From Bacteroidota bacterium (GTDB taxonomy: Bacteria > Bacteroidota > Bacteroidia > Bacteroidales > Paludibacteraceae): a stretch of DNA of 38,106 bases. Numbering within the stretch: the stretch's first letter is position 1; every line of letters starts with the position of its first letter. The translations under genes were made by a program, and so were the position numbers. Shown piece by piece: positions 1 to 7,616 of the stretch. The notes below the pieces were generated by a model. The model was not told the origin of the DNA and ran no database searches. It saw only the letters and a program-made list of their open reading frames with translations. Location: the NCBI GenBank assembly GCA_022708505.1, contig JAKIYP010000016.1:1-38106 (forward strand), written 5' to 3'.

Positions 1-94
1 AACTTACATCTTTGATTTACAGCCATAAAGATATAAAATATCATACAAATAAGCAAATTAATTGATGCCATTTTTTGAAAAATAAAACAATAAA

Positions 95-128
95 AAAGAG
101 GCTGTCTACCTTTTGAGACAGCCTCTTT
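95..128 (-). terminator. Rho-independent terminator of the tsf operon
   Basis: A perfect 13-bp inverted repeat, AAAGAGGCTGTCT at 95-107 and AGACAGCCTCTTT at 116-128, encloses an 8-base loop. On the minus strand the stem is followed by a run of T. It lies 26 bases beyond the tsf stop codon and ends the ribosomal protein operon. The A/T-rich ends also allow some activity on the plus strand. Confidence 0.93.
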
Positions 129-154
129 GTAGTATTGTAAATCAAGTGTGAGTA

Positions 155-973
155 TTACTCCTGATTCAGCGTTACACGTTTGAAAGCAACAGCAGTAGCC
201 TTATTAGCTTTCAGGTATGCAGAAACCGTAATTTTTGAATCTTTTATGAAGGCCTGTTCCAGCAAAGTAGATTCCTGGAAGAATTTATTCAAACGACCTT
301 CGGCGATTTTGTCGAGCATAGCTTCCGGTTTACCTTCCTGACGGGCTTTATCTCTACCGATTTCAAGCTCCTGTTGGATAACCTTTTCAGGAACAGAGGT
401 GCGATCGAGAGAAACAGGATTCATAGCAGCAGCCTGCATCGCGATGTCGCGGGCAACCTGATAATCCACGTCCTTTTCTTCGAAAGCAACGATAGTAGCC
501 AGCTTATTTCCCGGGTGAATGTAAGAGATTGTGCTACCACCCTGAACAAATTCGTAATAATCCAGTTCCATTTTTTCACCGGTAACGCCTGAGCGTTCAG
601 TAACCAAATCAGCGATTGTACGACCATCGAGCGTTAAAGCAGCCACTTCAGCCGTTGAAGCCGGTTTAGCTGCCATAGCGGCATCAAGAATAGATTGAGT
701 AAGTGCTACAAAATCAGCATTCTTTGCGACAAAGTCAGTTTCACATTTCAGCGCAACGATAGCTGCGAAACCATCTTGTGCAGCTGCAAGCACACAACCC
801 TCAGAAGCTTCGCGGTCGCTACGTTTTGCAGCTACAGCCTGTCCTTTTTTACGTATAATTTCAATTGCTTTTTCGAAATCGTTATCTGCTTCTGTCAAAG
901 CATTTTTACAGTCCATCATACCGGCGCCGGTCATGGTACGCAATTTCGAAATATCTGCCATTGTTACAGCCAT
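155..973 (-). CDS. tsf: Elongation factor Ts
   Basis: This is the guanine nucleotide exchange factor for EF-Tu, which releases GDP during translation elongation in the cytoplasm. The 272-residue protein has the N-terminal UBA-like domain (about residues 5-45, with the TGAGMMDCKNAL signature). The RKKGQAVAAKRSDREASEG stretch follows, then the core with the KCETDFVA motif near residue 76. The length matches Bacteroidales EF-Ts. The ATG at 973 was chosen because MAVTMADISKLR matches the usual family start. It is the last gene of the rplM-rpsI-rpsB-tsf cluster, 128 bases after rpsB, and is followed by a strong terminator. Confidence 0.97.
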   Translation of the reverse strand: MAVTMADISKLRTMTGAGMMDCKNALTEADNDFEKAIEIIRKKGQAVAAKRSDREASEGCVLAAAQDGFAAIVALKCETDFVAKNADFVALTQSILDAAMAAKPASTAEVAALTLDGRTIADLVTERSGVTGEKMELDYYEFVQGGSTISYIHPGNKLATIVAFEEKDVDYQVARDIAMQAAAMNPVSLDRTSVPEKVIQQELEIGRDKARQEGKPEAMLDKIAEGRLNKFFQESTLLEQAFIKDSKITVSAYLKANKATAVAFKRVTLNQE

Positions 974-1023
974 AATTTCTTATATTTATTTTTTATTAAC
1001 AACTAATTGATTTACTATTTATT

Positions 1024-1098
1024 CATTTACAATTTACATTTTATAGTGGAGCACAGGTTTTAGCTTAGCACCAAATCGTAAATGGTAAATCGTAAATG
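1024..1098. repeat. Imperfect inverted repeat between rpsB and tsf
   Basis: CATTTACAATTTACAT at 1024-1039 pairs, with a bulge and a mismatch, with ATGGTAAATCGTAAATG at 1082-1098. The right arm is itself part of a short tandem pattern of GTAAATCGTAAATG type. The arms are separated by 42 bases, and the whole lies in the 128-base rpsB-tsf spacer. In the transcript it could fold into a long A/U-rich hairpin. There is no clear U-tract, so it is not called a terminator. Confidence 0.55.
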
Positions 1099-1101
1099 TT
1101 T

Positions 1102-1935
1102 TTATTCTTCTTCCTTCACAAACTTAGTCAGGATGTTGGCATTCAATGCTTCATCATCTTCTTTTTGTGTTCTCGGACGTTTTGAAACGCGGTGTTTTCT
1201 TTCCTTTACAACCGGGGCTTCAGCTGCTTCGGCATCCACTTTTTCAACCTTACGTTCTTCCAGACCTTCCTGAATCGCTTCAACCAAAGCAGTCAGGATA
1301 ACATCTACCGATTTAGTAGCATCGTCGTTGGCAGGAATAATAAAATCAATTCCATTCGGATTTGAGTTCGTATCCACGATACCGAATACAGGGATTCCCA
1401 GACGTTGCGCTTCTTTCACCGCGATTTGTTCTTTCATCACATCTACCACGAAGATAGCCGAAGGAAGGCGGGTCAGGTCGGCGATAGAACCAAGGTTCTT
1501 TTCCAGTTTCTCACGCTGGCGGGAAATCTGGAGTTTTTCGCGTTTAGAGATATTATCGAAAGTACCATCGGTAGTCATTTTATCGATGGTTGTCATTTTC
1601 TTAACCGCTTTACGGATGGTTGGGAAGTTGGTCAACATACCACCAGCCCAACGTTCTGTGATATAAGGCATGCCAACTGCTTTTGCTCTTTCGGCAACTA
1701 CATCTTTAGCCTGTTTTTTGGTAGCAACGAATAAAACCTTGCGACCCGATTTTGCGATTGATTTGAGTGCTGCAGCCGCCTCATCGATTTTTACCACCGT
1801 TTTATGCAAATCGATGATGTGGATGTCGTTACGCTCCATAAAGATATAAGGAGCCATAGCGGGGTTCCATTTGCGTTTCAAGTGACCGAAGTGGCAACCT
1901 GCTTCTAATAACTGATCAAAATTTGTTCTTGACAT
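1102..1935 (-). CDS. rpsB: 30S ribosomal protein uS2
   Basis: This is the small-subunit ribosomal protein S2. The protein starts MSRTNFDQLLEAGCHFGHLKRKWNP and contains the S2 signatures ERWAGGMLTNFPTIRK and PVFGIVDTNSNPNGIDFIIPAND. It ends in a charged tail (about residues 225-277) of Lys/Glu-rich sequence typical of Bacteroidota S2. The reading frame is open upstream to 1989. The ATG at 1935 was chosen because the extra 18 residues are not part of S2 and the family starts at MSRTNF. The length is 277 residues. It lies between rpsI and tsf in a conserved order, with a repeat-rich 233-base spacer upstream. Confidence 0.96.
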   Translation of the reverse strand: MSRTNFDQLLEAGCHFGHLKRKWNPAMAPYIFMERNDIHIIDLHKTVVKIDEAAAALKSIAKSGRKVLFVATKKQAKDVVAERAKAVGMPYITERWAGGMLTNFPTIRKAVKKMTTIDKMTTDGTFDNISKREKLQISRQREKLEKNLGSIADLTRLPSAIFVVDVMKEQIAVKEAQRLGIPVFGIVDTNSNPNGIDFIIPANDDATKSVDVILTALVEAIQEGLEERKVEKVDAEAAEAPVVKERKHRVSKRPRTQKEDDEALNANILTKFVKEEE

Positions 1936-2062
1936 TTGTTTTGTTTTAATTTGTTTACTTTCTGTGAAAATCAATTTCCGGGTAGCCATCCAGTGTCTAT
2001 GAGTCCCGGGAATTTAGATACTAAACTATTTACTAATGTGTCAATTATCTAATGTGCCATGA

Positions 2063-2142
2063 TGCCAATGTGAACCTGACATATTTGAGCTACAATTGAT
2101 ACATTTTAAAATTCAGCAGATTAATTAATTGGCACATTGGCA
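2063..2142. repeat. Inverted repeat TGCCAATGTG/CACATTGGCA in the rpsI-rpsB spacer
   Basis: A perfect 10-bp inverted repeat has arms TGCCAATGTG at 2063-2072 and CACATTGGCA at 2133-2142, with a 60-base loop. Nearby text (AATGTGCCATGA at 2051-2062) is a related variant. The arms resemble short intergenic repeats seen in many Bacteroidota genomes, though this window alone cannot show copy number. The structure falls in the leader of rpsB. Confidence 0.6.
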
Positions 2143-2158
2143 AATTAATTAATTGGCA
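2121..2158. repeat. Tandem direct repeat TTAATTAATTGGCA
   Basis: The 14-mer TTAATTAATTGGCA occurs at 2121-2134 and again at 2145-2158, a 24-bp period, just downstream of the rpsI stop codon. It overlaps the right arm of the inverted repeat in the same spacer. No coding or promoter role is visible. Confidence 0.7.
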
Positions 2159-2168
2159 TATTGAAAAA

Positions 2169-2555
2169 TTATCGTTTTGAGAACTGGAATCTCTTACGAG
2201 CTTTTGGCTGACCTGATTTTTTACGTTCCACTTCGCGTGGGTCACGGGTCATGAAGCCTTCTGATTTCAAAGCCGGTTTATCTTCCGGGTTGATTTTAAC
2301 CAATGCACGGGCAATTGCCAAACGCAACGCTTCTGCTTGTCCTTTAAAACCACCACCATCAAGGTTTACTTTGATATCATATTTTTCAGCTACTCCTAAT
2401 TTATTCAGAGGCTGTTTCACTACATACTGCAATATCGGTGATGGAAAATAAGTGTTCAAATCACGTTTATTGATGGTAATCTGACCATTTCCTTCGCTTA
2501 CGAAAACACGTGCAACTGCAGCTTTTCTTCTTCCTAAGGCATTTACTACTTCCAT
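2169..2555 (-). CDS. rpsI: 30S ribosomal protein uS9
   Basis: This is the small-subunit ribosomal protein S9, whose C-terminal tail reaches the P-site tRNA. The 128-residue protein has the start MEVVNALGRRKAAVARVF, the central GGGFKGQAEALRLAIARAL motif and the basic tail KKSGQPKARKRFQFSKR, which are all diagnostic. It follows rplM with a gap of 5 bases, so the two are translated from one message. Confidence 0.97.
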   Translation of the reverse strand: MEVVNALGRRKAAVARVFVSEGNGQITINKRDLNTYFPSPILQYVVKQPLNKLGVAEKYDIKVNLDGGGFKGQAEALRLAIARALVKINPEDKPALKSEGFMTRDPREVERKKSGQPKARKRFQFSKR

Positions 2556-2560
2556 ACTGA

Positions 2561-3016
2561 TTATTTAAGTGCGTTTAAATCGATTGTTTTGGGTTGTTGA
2601 GCTTGTTTGTCATGTTCCGGACCGGCATACACATACAAGTTGCTCAAAATCTGAGCTCCGAGTCTGTTTTTGGGCAACATACCTTTCACTACTTTCTTAA
2701 TCAGTTTTTCAGGATCTTTTGCCATCATCTTGGCCGGAGTCGTTTCACGTTGTCCGCCGGGATGACCGGTGTGACGAAGATAAATCCGGTCGGTCCATTT
2801 ATTACCTGTTAACACTACTTTTTCAGCATTGATAATAATCACATTATCTCCACAATCAACGTGAGGGGTGAAACTTGGTTTGTATTTTCCGCGCAAAAGT
2901 TTGGCAACTTTCGAGCCCATACGTCCCAACACCATTTCGGTAGCATCCACTACTACCCATTCTTTCTGCGCGGTTGCTTTATTGGCAGAAATGGTTTTAT
3001 AACTTAACGTATCCAC
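2561..3016 (-). CDS. rplM: 50S ribosomal protein uL13
   Basis: This is the large-subunit ribosomal protein L13, needed early in 50S assembly. The sequence DTLSYKTISANKAT followed by EWVVVDATEMVLGRMGSKVA, KPSFTPHVDCGDNVIIINA and GHPGGQRETTPAKMMA is diagnostic. The frame is open to an ATG at 3058. The start is placed at the GTG at 3016 (151 residues) because family members begin with M-D-T-L-S-Y-K and the 14 extra residues are Lys-rich leader translation. It is the first gene of the operon, with a leader of about 130 bases from the promoter near 3160. Confidence 0.92.
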   Translation of the reverse strand: MDTLSYKTISANKATAQKEWVVVDATEMVLGRMGSKVAKLLRGKYKPSFTPHVDCGDNVIIINAEKVVLTGNKWTDRIYLRHTGHPGGQRETTPAKMMAKDPEKLIKKVVKGMLPKNRLGAQILSNLYVYAGPEHDKQAQQPKTIDLNALK

Positions 3017-3150
3017 TTTATAAAAATGTTTTTTAATTAATAACTGTCGTTTTTTCACTGGTTTTCCCGCTGAATCTGAATGAGGCTAATCGGCACAAAT
3101 TCAGGATATTCACACAGAGAACAACGAACTATTACACTGGGATAATAAAC
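3017..3150 (-). promoter_or_regulatory. Untranslated leader of rplM, possible ribosomal-protein leader
   Basis: About 134 bases lie between the predicted transcription start and the GTG of rplM. They include a short inverted repeat, CTGAAT/ATTCAG, around 3070-3105. Autoregulatory r-protein leaders are known in front of r-protein operons in this phylum. The length and position fit such an element, but a specific family was not matched here. Confidence 0.35.
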
Positions 3151-3156
3151 GGACTG

Positions 3157-3186
3157 CAAAGATAAGATAATTCTTTTATTTACAAA
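3157..3186 (-). promoter_or_regulatory. Promoter of the rplM-rpsI-rpsB-tsf operon
   Basis: On the minus strand TATCTTTG (plus-strand 3157-3164) matches the Bacteroidota -7 box TAnnTTTG exactly. A TTTG -33 element (3183-3186) lies 18 bases upstream. The transcription start would be near 3150. Confidence 0.8.
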
Positions 3187-3262
3187 ATAGCTGATAATAA
3201 AAATTTTAAGTGCGCTAATGACGGTGACCTAAATCTCAGACCACTCTCCAATCCTGACGATT

Positions 3263-3293
3263 TTTGAGTATTAAAAACATTTTATTTACTTTG
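3263..3293 (+). promoter_or_regulatory. Promoter of the SGNH hydrolase gene
   Basis: TTTG at 3263-3266 and TTACTTTG at 3286-3293 are separated by 19 bases. They match the Bacteroidota -33/-7 consensus (TTTG, TAnnTTTG) with one mismatch. The start codon is 40 bases further on. No copy of the PUL-type paired repeat is found upstream. Confidence 0.6.
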
Positions 3294-3333
3294 TTGTCGG
3301 GAAACGCGCAATACAATCAACTATATAACACAC

Positions 3334-4092
3334 ATGAGAAAAATATTCAACACAATCATTTTCACACTGATAATCAACTGCCTGAGCGGTCAAAACACAG
3401 AATCACTTTCCATCACACTCGATTCGGATCAGTACAAACAACTTGAAAAACATTTTGCTGAAAAAGAAAAAACAAAAATGAAGTCGACTGACTGGGCTCG
3501 TTTTTATCGTTATGAAGCCGTAAACGATACCATGTCAAAGCCGGCAAAAGTAGTTTTTCTGGGCAACTCAATCACTGATGGCTGGTACATACAACATCCG
3601 GAATTCTTCATTGAAAATGGTTTTACCGGTCGCGGAATCGGTGGGCAAACAACCAGTCACATGCTTACACGTTTTCAGGCTGATGTCATTGACCTTAAAC
3701 CCAAAATGGTTGTTATCATGGCCGGAACCAACGACATTGCCCGGAACAACGGCATCATCACGCATAAACATATCATGCAAAACATCAAATCGATGTGTGA
3801 ATTGGCGCAGTTTCACAAAATCAAACCGGTTTTGTGCTCCATATTACCTGCTCATGAGTTCAGATGGAACAAGGAGCTGACTCCTGCAGCTGACATCAAA
3901 TTGCTGAATGAAATGATAAAAGCATATGCTGAGGCCAACAAGATACCTTTTGTAGATTATTATTCAGCATTGGTCGATGAACGTGGAGGTTTACCGACCG
4001 AAATTGCCGCTGACGGAGTACATCCCAACATGAAAGGTTATGCGATCATGGAGCCGATTGTATTGAAAACCATTCGTAAATACGTGAAATAA
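3334..4092 (+). CDS. Secreted SGNH/GDSL-type hydrolase
   Basis: This is a predicted esterase or acylhydrolase of the SGNH fold, exported by an N-terminal signal peptide (cleavage near CLSGQ, residue 20). All blocks are visible: FLGNSITDGW with the nucleophile S79, GGQTTSHML for the glycine block, MAGTNDIARN for the asparagine block, and DGVHPN with D227 and H230 completing the triad. At 252 residues it has the size of the PAF-acetylhydrolase-like subgroup. It is the only plus-strand gene of the region, convergent with the first sulfatase and served by its own promoter. Removal of acetyl or other acyl groups from glycans is possible, but the substrate is unknown and its membership in the PUL is uncertain. 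Confidence 0.88.
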   Translation: MRKIFNTIIFTLIINCLSGQNTESLSITLDSDQYKQLEKHFAEKEKTKMKSTDWARFYRYEAVNDTMSKPAKVVFLGNSITDGWYIQHPEFFIENGFTGRGIGGQTTSHMLTRFQADVIDLKPKMVVIMAGTNDIARNNGIITHKHIMQNIKSMCELAQFHKIKPVLCSILPAHEFRWNKELTPAADIKLLNEMIKAYAEANKIPFVDYYSALVDERGGLPTEIAADGVHPNMKGYAIMEPIVLKTIRKYVK

Positions 4093-4290
4093 CAACTAAT
4101 TCATTCGGGTTAATTCTCTGGAAATTCTACTGAAAATGATGTTGTTAAATCAAAAGCATACCTGGTATTTCGCAGGACATTAAAAACTCATTTAAAACAA
4201 ACACGAAGTTATCGGGACATAAAATATCTGACAAAAGACAAATATGACCGCAAGACAGGTGCTTTAATAAAATAGAAACCTTTACCAAAA

Positions 4291-6201
4291 TCACCAAAAC
4301 TGGTCTCCCCTGCCAATTTGCTTTCCTTTCACCTGATGCAGGAAAAGTGTCATCAGCTCGTTTGGTTGCGACTGTTCTTTGTTCTTTTCCTTTTTATTCA
4401 ACTCCAAACGGGTTGCCACCTCGTCGGCAATCAATACCTGTTTTGCCGGATCAACTGTTAACAACAAATGCAGTGTTATCCTCAGCAATTCAGGATCTTC
4501 CTGTTTAAGCAAAGCGTTAATCGCCTCCCGATATTTTTTCTGGTCGCTGTTATTAAAAAGAGTTACTGCCAGGTTAATTTTAGCAGGAGGATAATTTTCA
4601 TCCCGGTAAAGTTTATCCAAATCTTTAATGATATGACGTAATTTTCCTCTCTGGCTAAATAACCCGATTGAAGCCCAGTACCGCACAAACGGATTTTTGT
4701 CCTGCATCAATTTCAGTTGAGAGTTCAGCACTTCTTTTCCTTTCCCAACCAACAAAGCTGCATCCAGCACCTTTTCAACCGGATAATAACTATTGTCGGA
4801 AGCAAGTTGTACTGGCATCTTATTTTCAGTTTTCAGTGTATATTCCGGTATAAAATGAGCGTCTCTTTCTTCGAGCAGTTTTTTTCTCAACACTTGTCGT
4901 AATTCTTCTGCTTTGGCTTTCAGCTCAGGTTTATCAATCAGGTTAACCGTTTCCCAGCGGTCGTTTTTCAGATCATAAAGATATTCGGCACTGCGTGGCT
5001 CCAGCATAGCGCTTTGCACCGGGGTAAGTAACCCGTTTCTGTAATCAGCACGGATGGTTTTCTGCATATCACTCACATCATAATACATATTCCATCGCAG
5101 GAAAGGCTGAAATGGCAGAAAAACACGTGTATAAAGATAATGACCGTCGGTTACCGAACGTGACAGTTCACTGCTGGCATCGGTACGATCCAGTGATGAA
5201 AACACATATTGCTTCTTTGGTTGTGGTTTCTCACCCATAAAGACACGTCCCTTCATATATTCGGGAACTTCAATACCGGCCAGTGTCAACACCGTCGGAG
5301 CCATATCCTCAAAACTCACCAGCTCATCGGTGATCACACCATCACCCCAGGGCGATAAATGTTTATACATGGGTGGAAACCAGGCTACAAATGCCACCTG
5401 ATACCCCAATCCAAGCGCGCTGCCCTTCCCGCGGGATATACCCTGACCGTGGTCACTGAAACAGAAAACGATGGTACTGTCTTTCAAACCTTCCTTTTCG
5501 AGCCGGTCAAGCCATTCACCAAATTCTTTATCCATCAGATGAATGGAATTATACACCCTGGAAATATGTTTTTGCATCTCGGGTGAATTTCGGTAAAAAC
5601 CGGGCACCAGGAGATTTCCGGGCTTAATAACTTCGTTTTCAGGCAACTTATCAAGCACCAATTCTTTATATTCCGACCAGGGATTGGTCATGGTACGTGA
5701 CTGGTGACTGGAAGTACTGTTATACACCGCGAAGAAAGGTTGTCCCGGCTTCCTGTTCCACCACCCAGCCTTGTTCGATGACTCATCCCACGCTTCTTTT
5801 ACAAATGGTTTTACATTGGCAATATTATAGTCGGTTTTAACATTGTTAGAAGTATAATATCCGACTTTACGGAGATAAGCAGGAAAACCTTTGATGTCAT
5901 CGGGGATGGCATACTGACTCCGGTGATTACCCGTTCCCATACCCAACGTACGAACACCGGTGATGAGACAGAACCGGCTGGGAGAAGAAACAGCACTGGT
6001 AGAATAAGCATTATCAAAACGCACTCCTTCCCTTGCCAGTCTGTCGATATTGGGTGTACTTGCCTGTTCATTGCCATAGCAACCGATAAAATGCGGGGAA
6101 GTATCCTCATAAGTGAGCCATAGTATATTAGGACGTTCTTTTGCCTGACCGGTAAATGTTGCTGTCAGCGTTAAGGCTGTAATACCAAAATATGTTTTCA
6201 T
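4291..6201 (-). CDS. Ser-type sulfatase (heparan N-sulfatase-like) with C-terminal helical repeats
   Basis: This is a predicted secreted S1-family sulfatase that hydrolyses a sulfate ester or sulfamate on a glycan. The start is set at the ATG at 6201, where a signal peptide begins (MKTYFGITALTLTATFTGQA). The upstream 28 codons would overlap the preceding gene's stop. The catalytic motif is S72-S-P-S-R followed by LITG. S72 must be oxidised to formylglycine. The usual Asp-Asp metal pair is Glu-Asp (YEDTS, about residues 31-35). A conserved NNVKTDYN segment is shared with the sulfatase at 11808-14756. Residues about 480-636 look like HEAT-type helical repeats. It is the last gene of the locus, 28 bases after the preceding sulfatase. 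The precise S1 subfamily and substrate are not assigned. Confidence 0.88.
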   Translation of the reverse strand: MKTYFGITALTLTATFTGQAKERPNILWLTYEDTSPHFIGCYGNEQASTPNIDRLAREGVRFDNAYSTSAVSSPSRFCLITGVRTLGMGTGNHRSQYAIPDDIKGFPAYLRKVGYYTSNNVKTDYNIANVKPFVKEAWDESSNKAGWWNRKPGQPFFAVYNSTSSHQSRTMTNPWSEYKELVLDKLPENEVIKPGNLLVPGFYRNSPEMQKHISRVYNSIHLMDKEFGEWLDRLEKEGLKDSTIVFCFSDHGQGISRGKGSALGLGYQVAFVAWFPPMYKHLSPWGDGVITDELVSFEDMAPTVLTLAGIEVPEYMKGRVFMGEKPQPKKQYVFSSLDRTDASSELSRSVTDGHYLYTRVFLPFQPFLRWNMYYDVSDMQKTIRADYRNGLLTPVQSAMLEPRSAEYLYDLKNDRWETVNLIDKPELKAKAEELRQVLRKKLLEERDAHFIPEYTLKTENKMPVQLASDNSYYPVEKVLDAALLVGKGKEVLNSQLKLMQDKNPFVRYWASIGLFSQRGKLRHIIKDLDKLYRDENYPPAKINLAVTLFNNSDQKKYREAINALLKQEDPELLRITLHLLLTVDPAKQVLIADEVATRLELNKKEKNKEQSQPNELMTLFLHQVKGKQIGRGDQFW

Positions 6202-6229
6202 GGATGTATTGTATTTTGTTTGTTTTATC

Positions 6230-7615
6230 CTATTTACTGAAAATGAAATTTGCATTATCTGTCCTTTGTGCAGCCATTTCTGCACGGAGTTTATCAGCTA
6301 TCCCCGGATATTGTGTAATCACATTGGCTAACTCTCCCGGGTCAGATTTGAGATTGTAGAGTTCCTCATAAGTCTTTTTGGGATTACCAACCTGCAATCG
6401 TATGAGTTTCCATCCATCGGCACTGAGAATGGATTGTTTGCCTCCCTGCTCATAAAATTCAAAATAAATATAATCATGCTTTGACTGCGAACGGTTATCA
6501 TGCAATAATTCAGGTAAAAAAGAGATACCATTGACACCTTTAGGAGTTTCGGCACCCACGATATCGCAAACTGTAGGAAGAAAATCCCAGAAAGCTGAAA
6601 TATGATAACTAACATGAGGAGTACTGATTTTATTTTTCCAGGAAACTATGAACGGAGCACGGATGCCACCTTCATACAAATCTCTTTTGTAACCCCTGAA
6701 CGGACCGTTGCTATCAAAAAAATCAGGATCATTACCTCCTACTTTATGAACACCATTGTCAGATGAAAAAATGATAATCGTATTTTCGTAAATGCCCTTC
6801 TTTTTCAGGAGTTCAATTATTTGTCCCACATTCCGGTCAAGTTCCGACACCATCGCTGCATAGGCAGCTTTCGGCTGCAACTGGGTTTTATATCCTTTGG
6901 TCGAATTGTTGATGTGTGGAGTTTCCGGAAACTTATTATTGTAAATACCCAAATCAGGAATATCCAGGTCGGCATGCGGAGGTGTGACTGCAAAATAGGC
7001 AAAAAACGGTTTAGTCACATTTTTCTCAATGAACTCAAGTCCTTTTTGCATGATAACGGTGTGACTATACTGACCATTTAAAGGATACTTCGATTCATTC
7101 TCATACAGAAATTCAGGATAATACCGGTGTGCTGCACCCTGACTCAGATAACCGAAGAAATAGTCGAATCCCTGATTCACCGGGGAACCGTTTGACTGCG
7201 GACCACCCAAACCCCATTTACCTACGCAGGCGGTTGCATATCCTTTTTCTTTCAAAATCTCCGCAACGGTTATTTCTTCAGGTGGCAACGACAGGTCAGC
7301 ATCTTCATTTCTGACAGCACTGCTTCCATTTCCCCGAATGGCGGCCTGTCCCGTGTGTTTTCCCGTCATCAGCGCACAACGGGAAGGCGCACTCACGGTA
7401 GAGCCACTATAATGTTGCATAAACTGAACACCCGAACTGGCAAGTGCATCAATATTGGGTGTCTTTATGATTTTCTGCCCGTAACATCCCGCATCTCCGA
7501 TACCCATATCATCAGCAAGAAAGAAAATAATGTTGGGTTGATTTTTTTCTACTGCTACAAGTGGCAGGCTCATTAACCCAAGGGCTGCTGTAATCGTGCT
7601 TGTAATTGATTTCAC
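6230..7615 (-). CDS. Ser-type sulfatase, arylsulfatase A-like
   Basis: This is a predicted periplasmic S1 sulfatase of 461 residues with a signal peptide ending near LPLVA. The metal site is ADDMGIGD (residues about 34-41). The formylglycine site is S75-A-P-S-R followed by CALMTG, and GKWGLGG and SSDNGVHK mark the later active-site blocks. The start codon is GTG at 7615, one base after the TAA stop of the HTCS gene, which suggests translational coupling. It is a close paralog of the sulfatase at 25750-27168: the segments DPDFFDSNGPFRGYKRDLYE and VSYHISAFWDFLPTV are identical. The two probably act on related linkages, perhaps with different neighbouring sugars. Confidence 0.92.
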   Translation of the reverse strand: MKSITSTITAALGLMSLPLVAVEKNQPNIIFFLADDMGIGDAGCYGQKIIKTPNIDALASSGVQFMQHYSGSTVSAPSRCALMTGKHTGQAAIRGNGSSAVRNEDADLSLPPEEITVAEILKEKGYATACVGKWGLGGPQSNGSPVNQGFDYFFGYLSQGAAHRYYPEFLYENESKYPLNGQYSHTVIMQKGLEFIEKNVTKPFFAYFAVTPPHADLDIPDLGIYNNKFPETPHINNSTKGYKTQLQPKAAYAAMVSELDRNVGQIIELLKKKGIYENTIIIFSSDNGVHKVGGNDPDFFDSNGPFRGYKRDLYEGGIRAPFIVSWKNKISTPHVSYHISAFWDFLPTVCDIVGAETPKGVNGISFLPELLHDNRSQSKHDYIYFEFYEQGGKQSILSADGWKLIRLQVGNPKKTYEELYNLKSDPGELANVITQYPGIADKLRAEMAAQRTDNANFIFSK

Positions 7616-7616
7616 T

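Noticed and set aside
282-290. TTATTCAAA, matching one operator half-site, within tsf
   Set aside because: It is a single copy inside a coding region, with no second repeat at 21 bp and no TAnnTTTG box at the right distance.
1801-1809. TTATGCAAA, matching the half-site of the SusCD operator, within rpsB
   Set aside because: It is an isolated copy in a coding region without a partner or promoter, as expected by chance in A/T-rich DNA.
3334-4092. SGNH hydrolase as a core PUL gene
   Set aside because: It is on the opposite strand, has a constitutive-looking promoter, and lacks the paired operator. It was kept only as a neighbour.
4093-4140. AACAAC...GTTGTT inverted repeat after the SGNH hydrolase, as a terminator
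   Set aside because: The stem is only 6 bp with a loop of about 40 bases and no U-tract. No convincing terminator was found anywhere in the 4093-4290 convergent gap.
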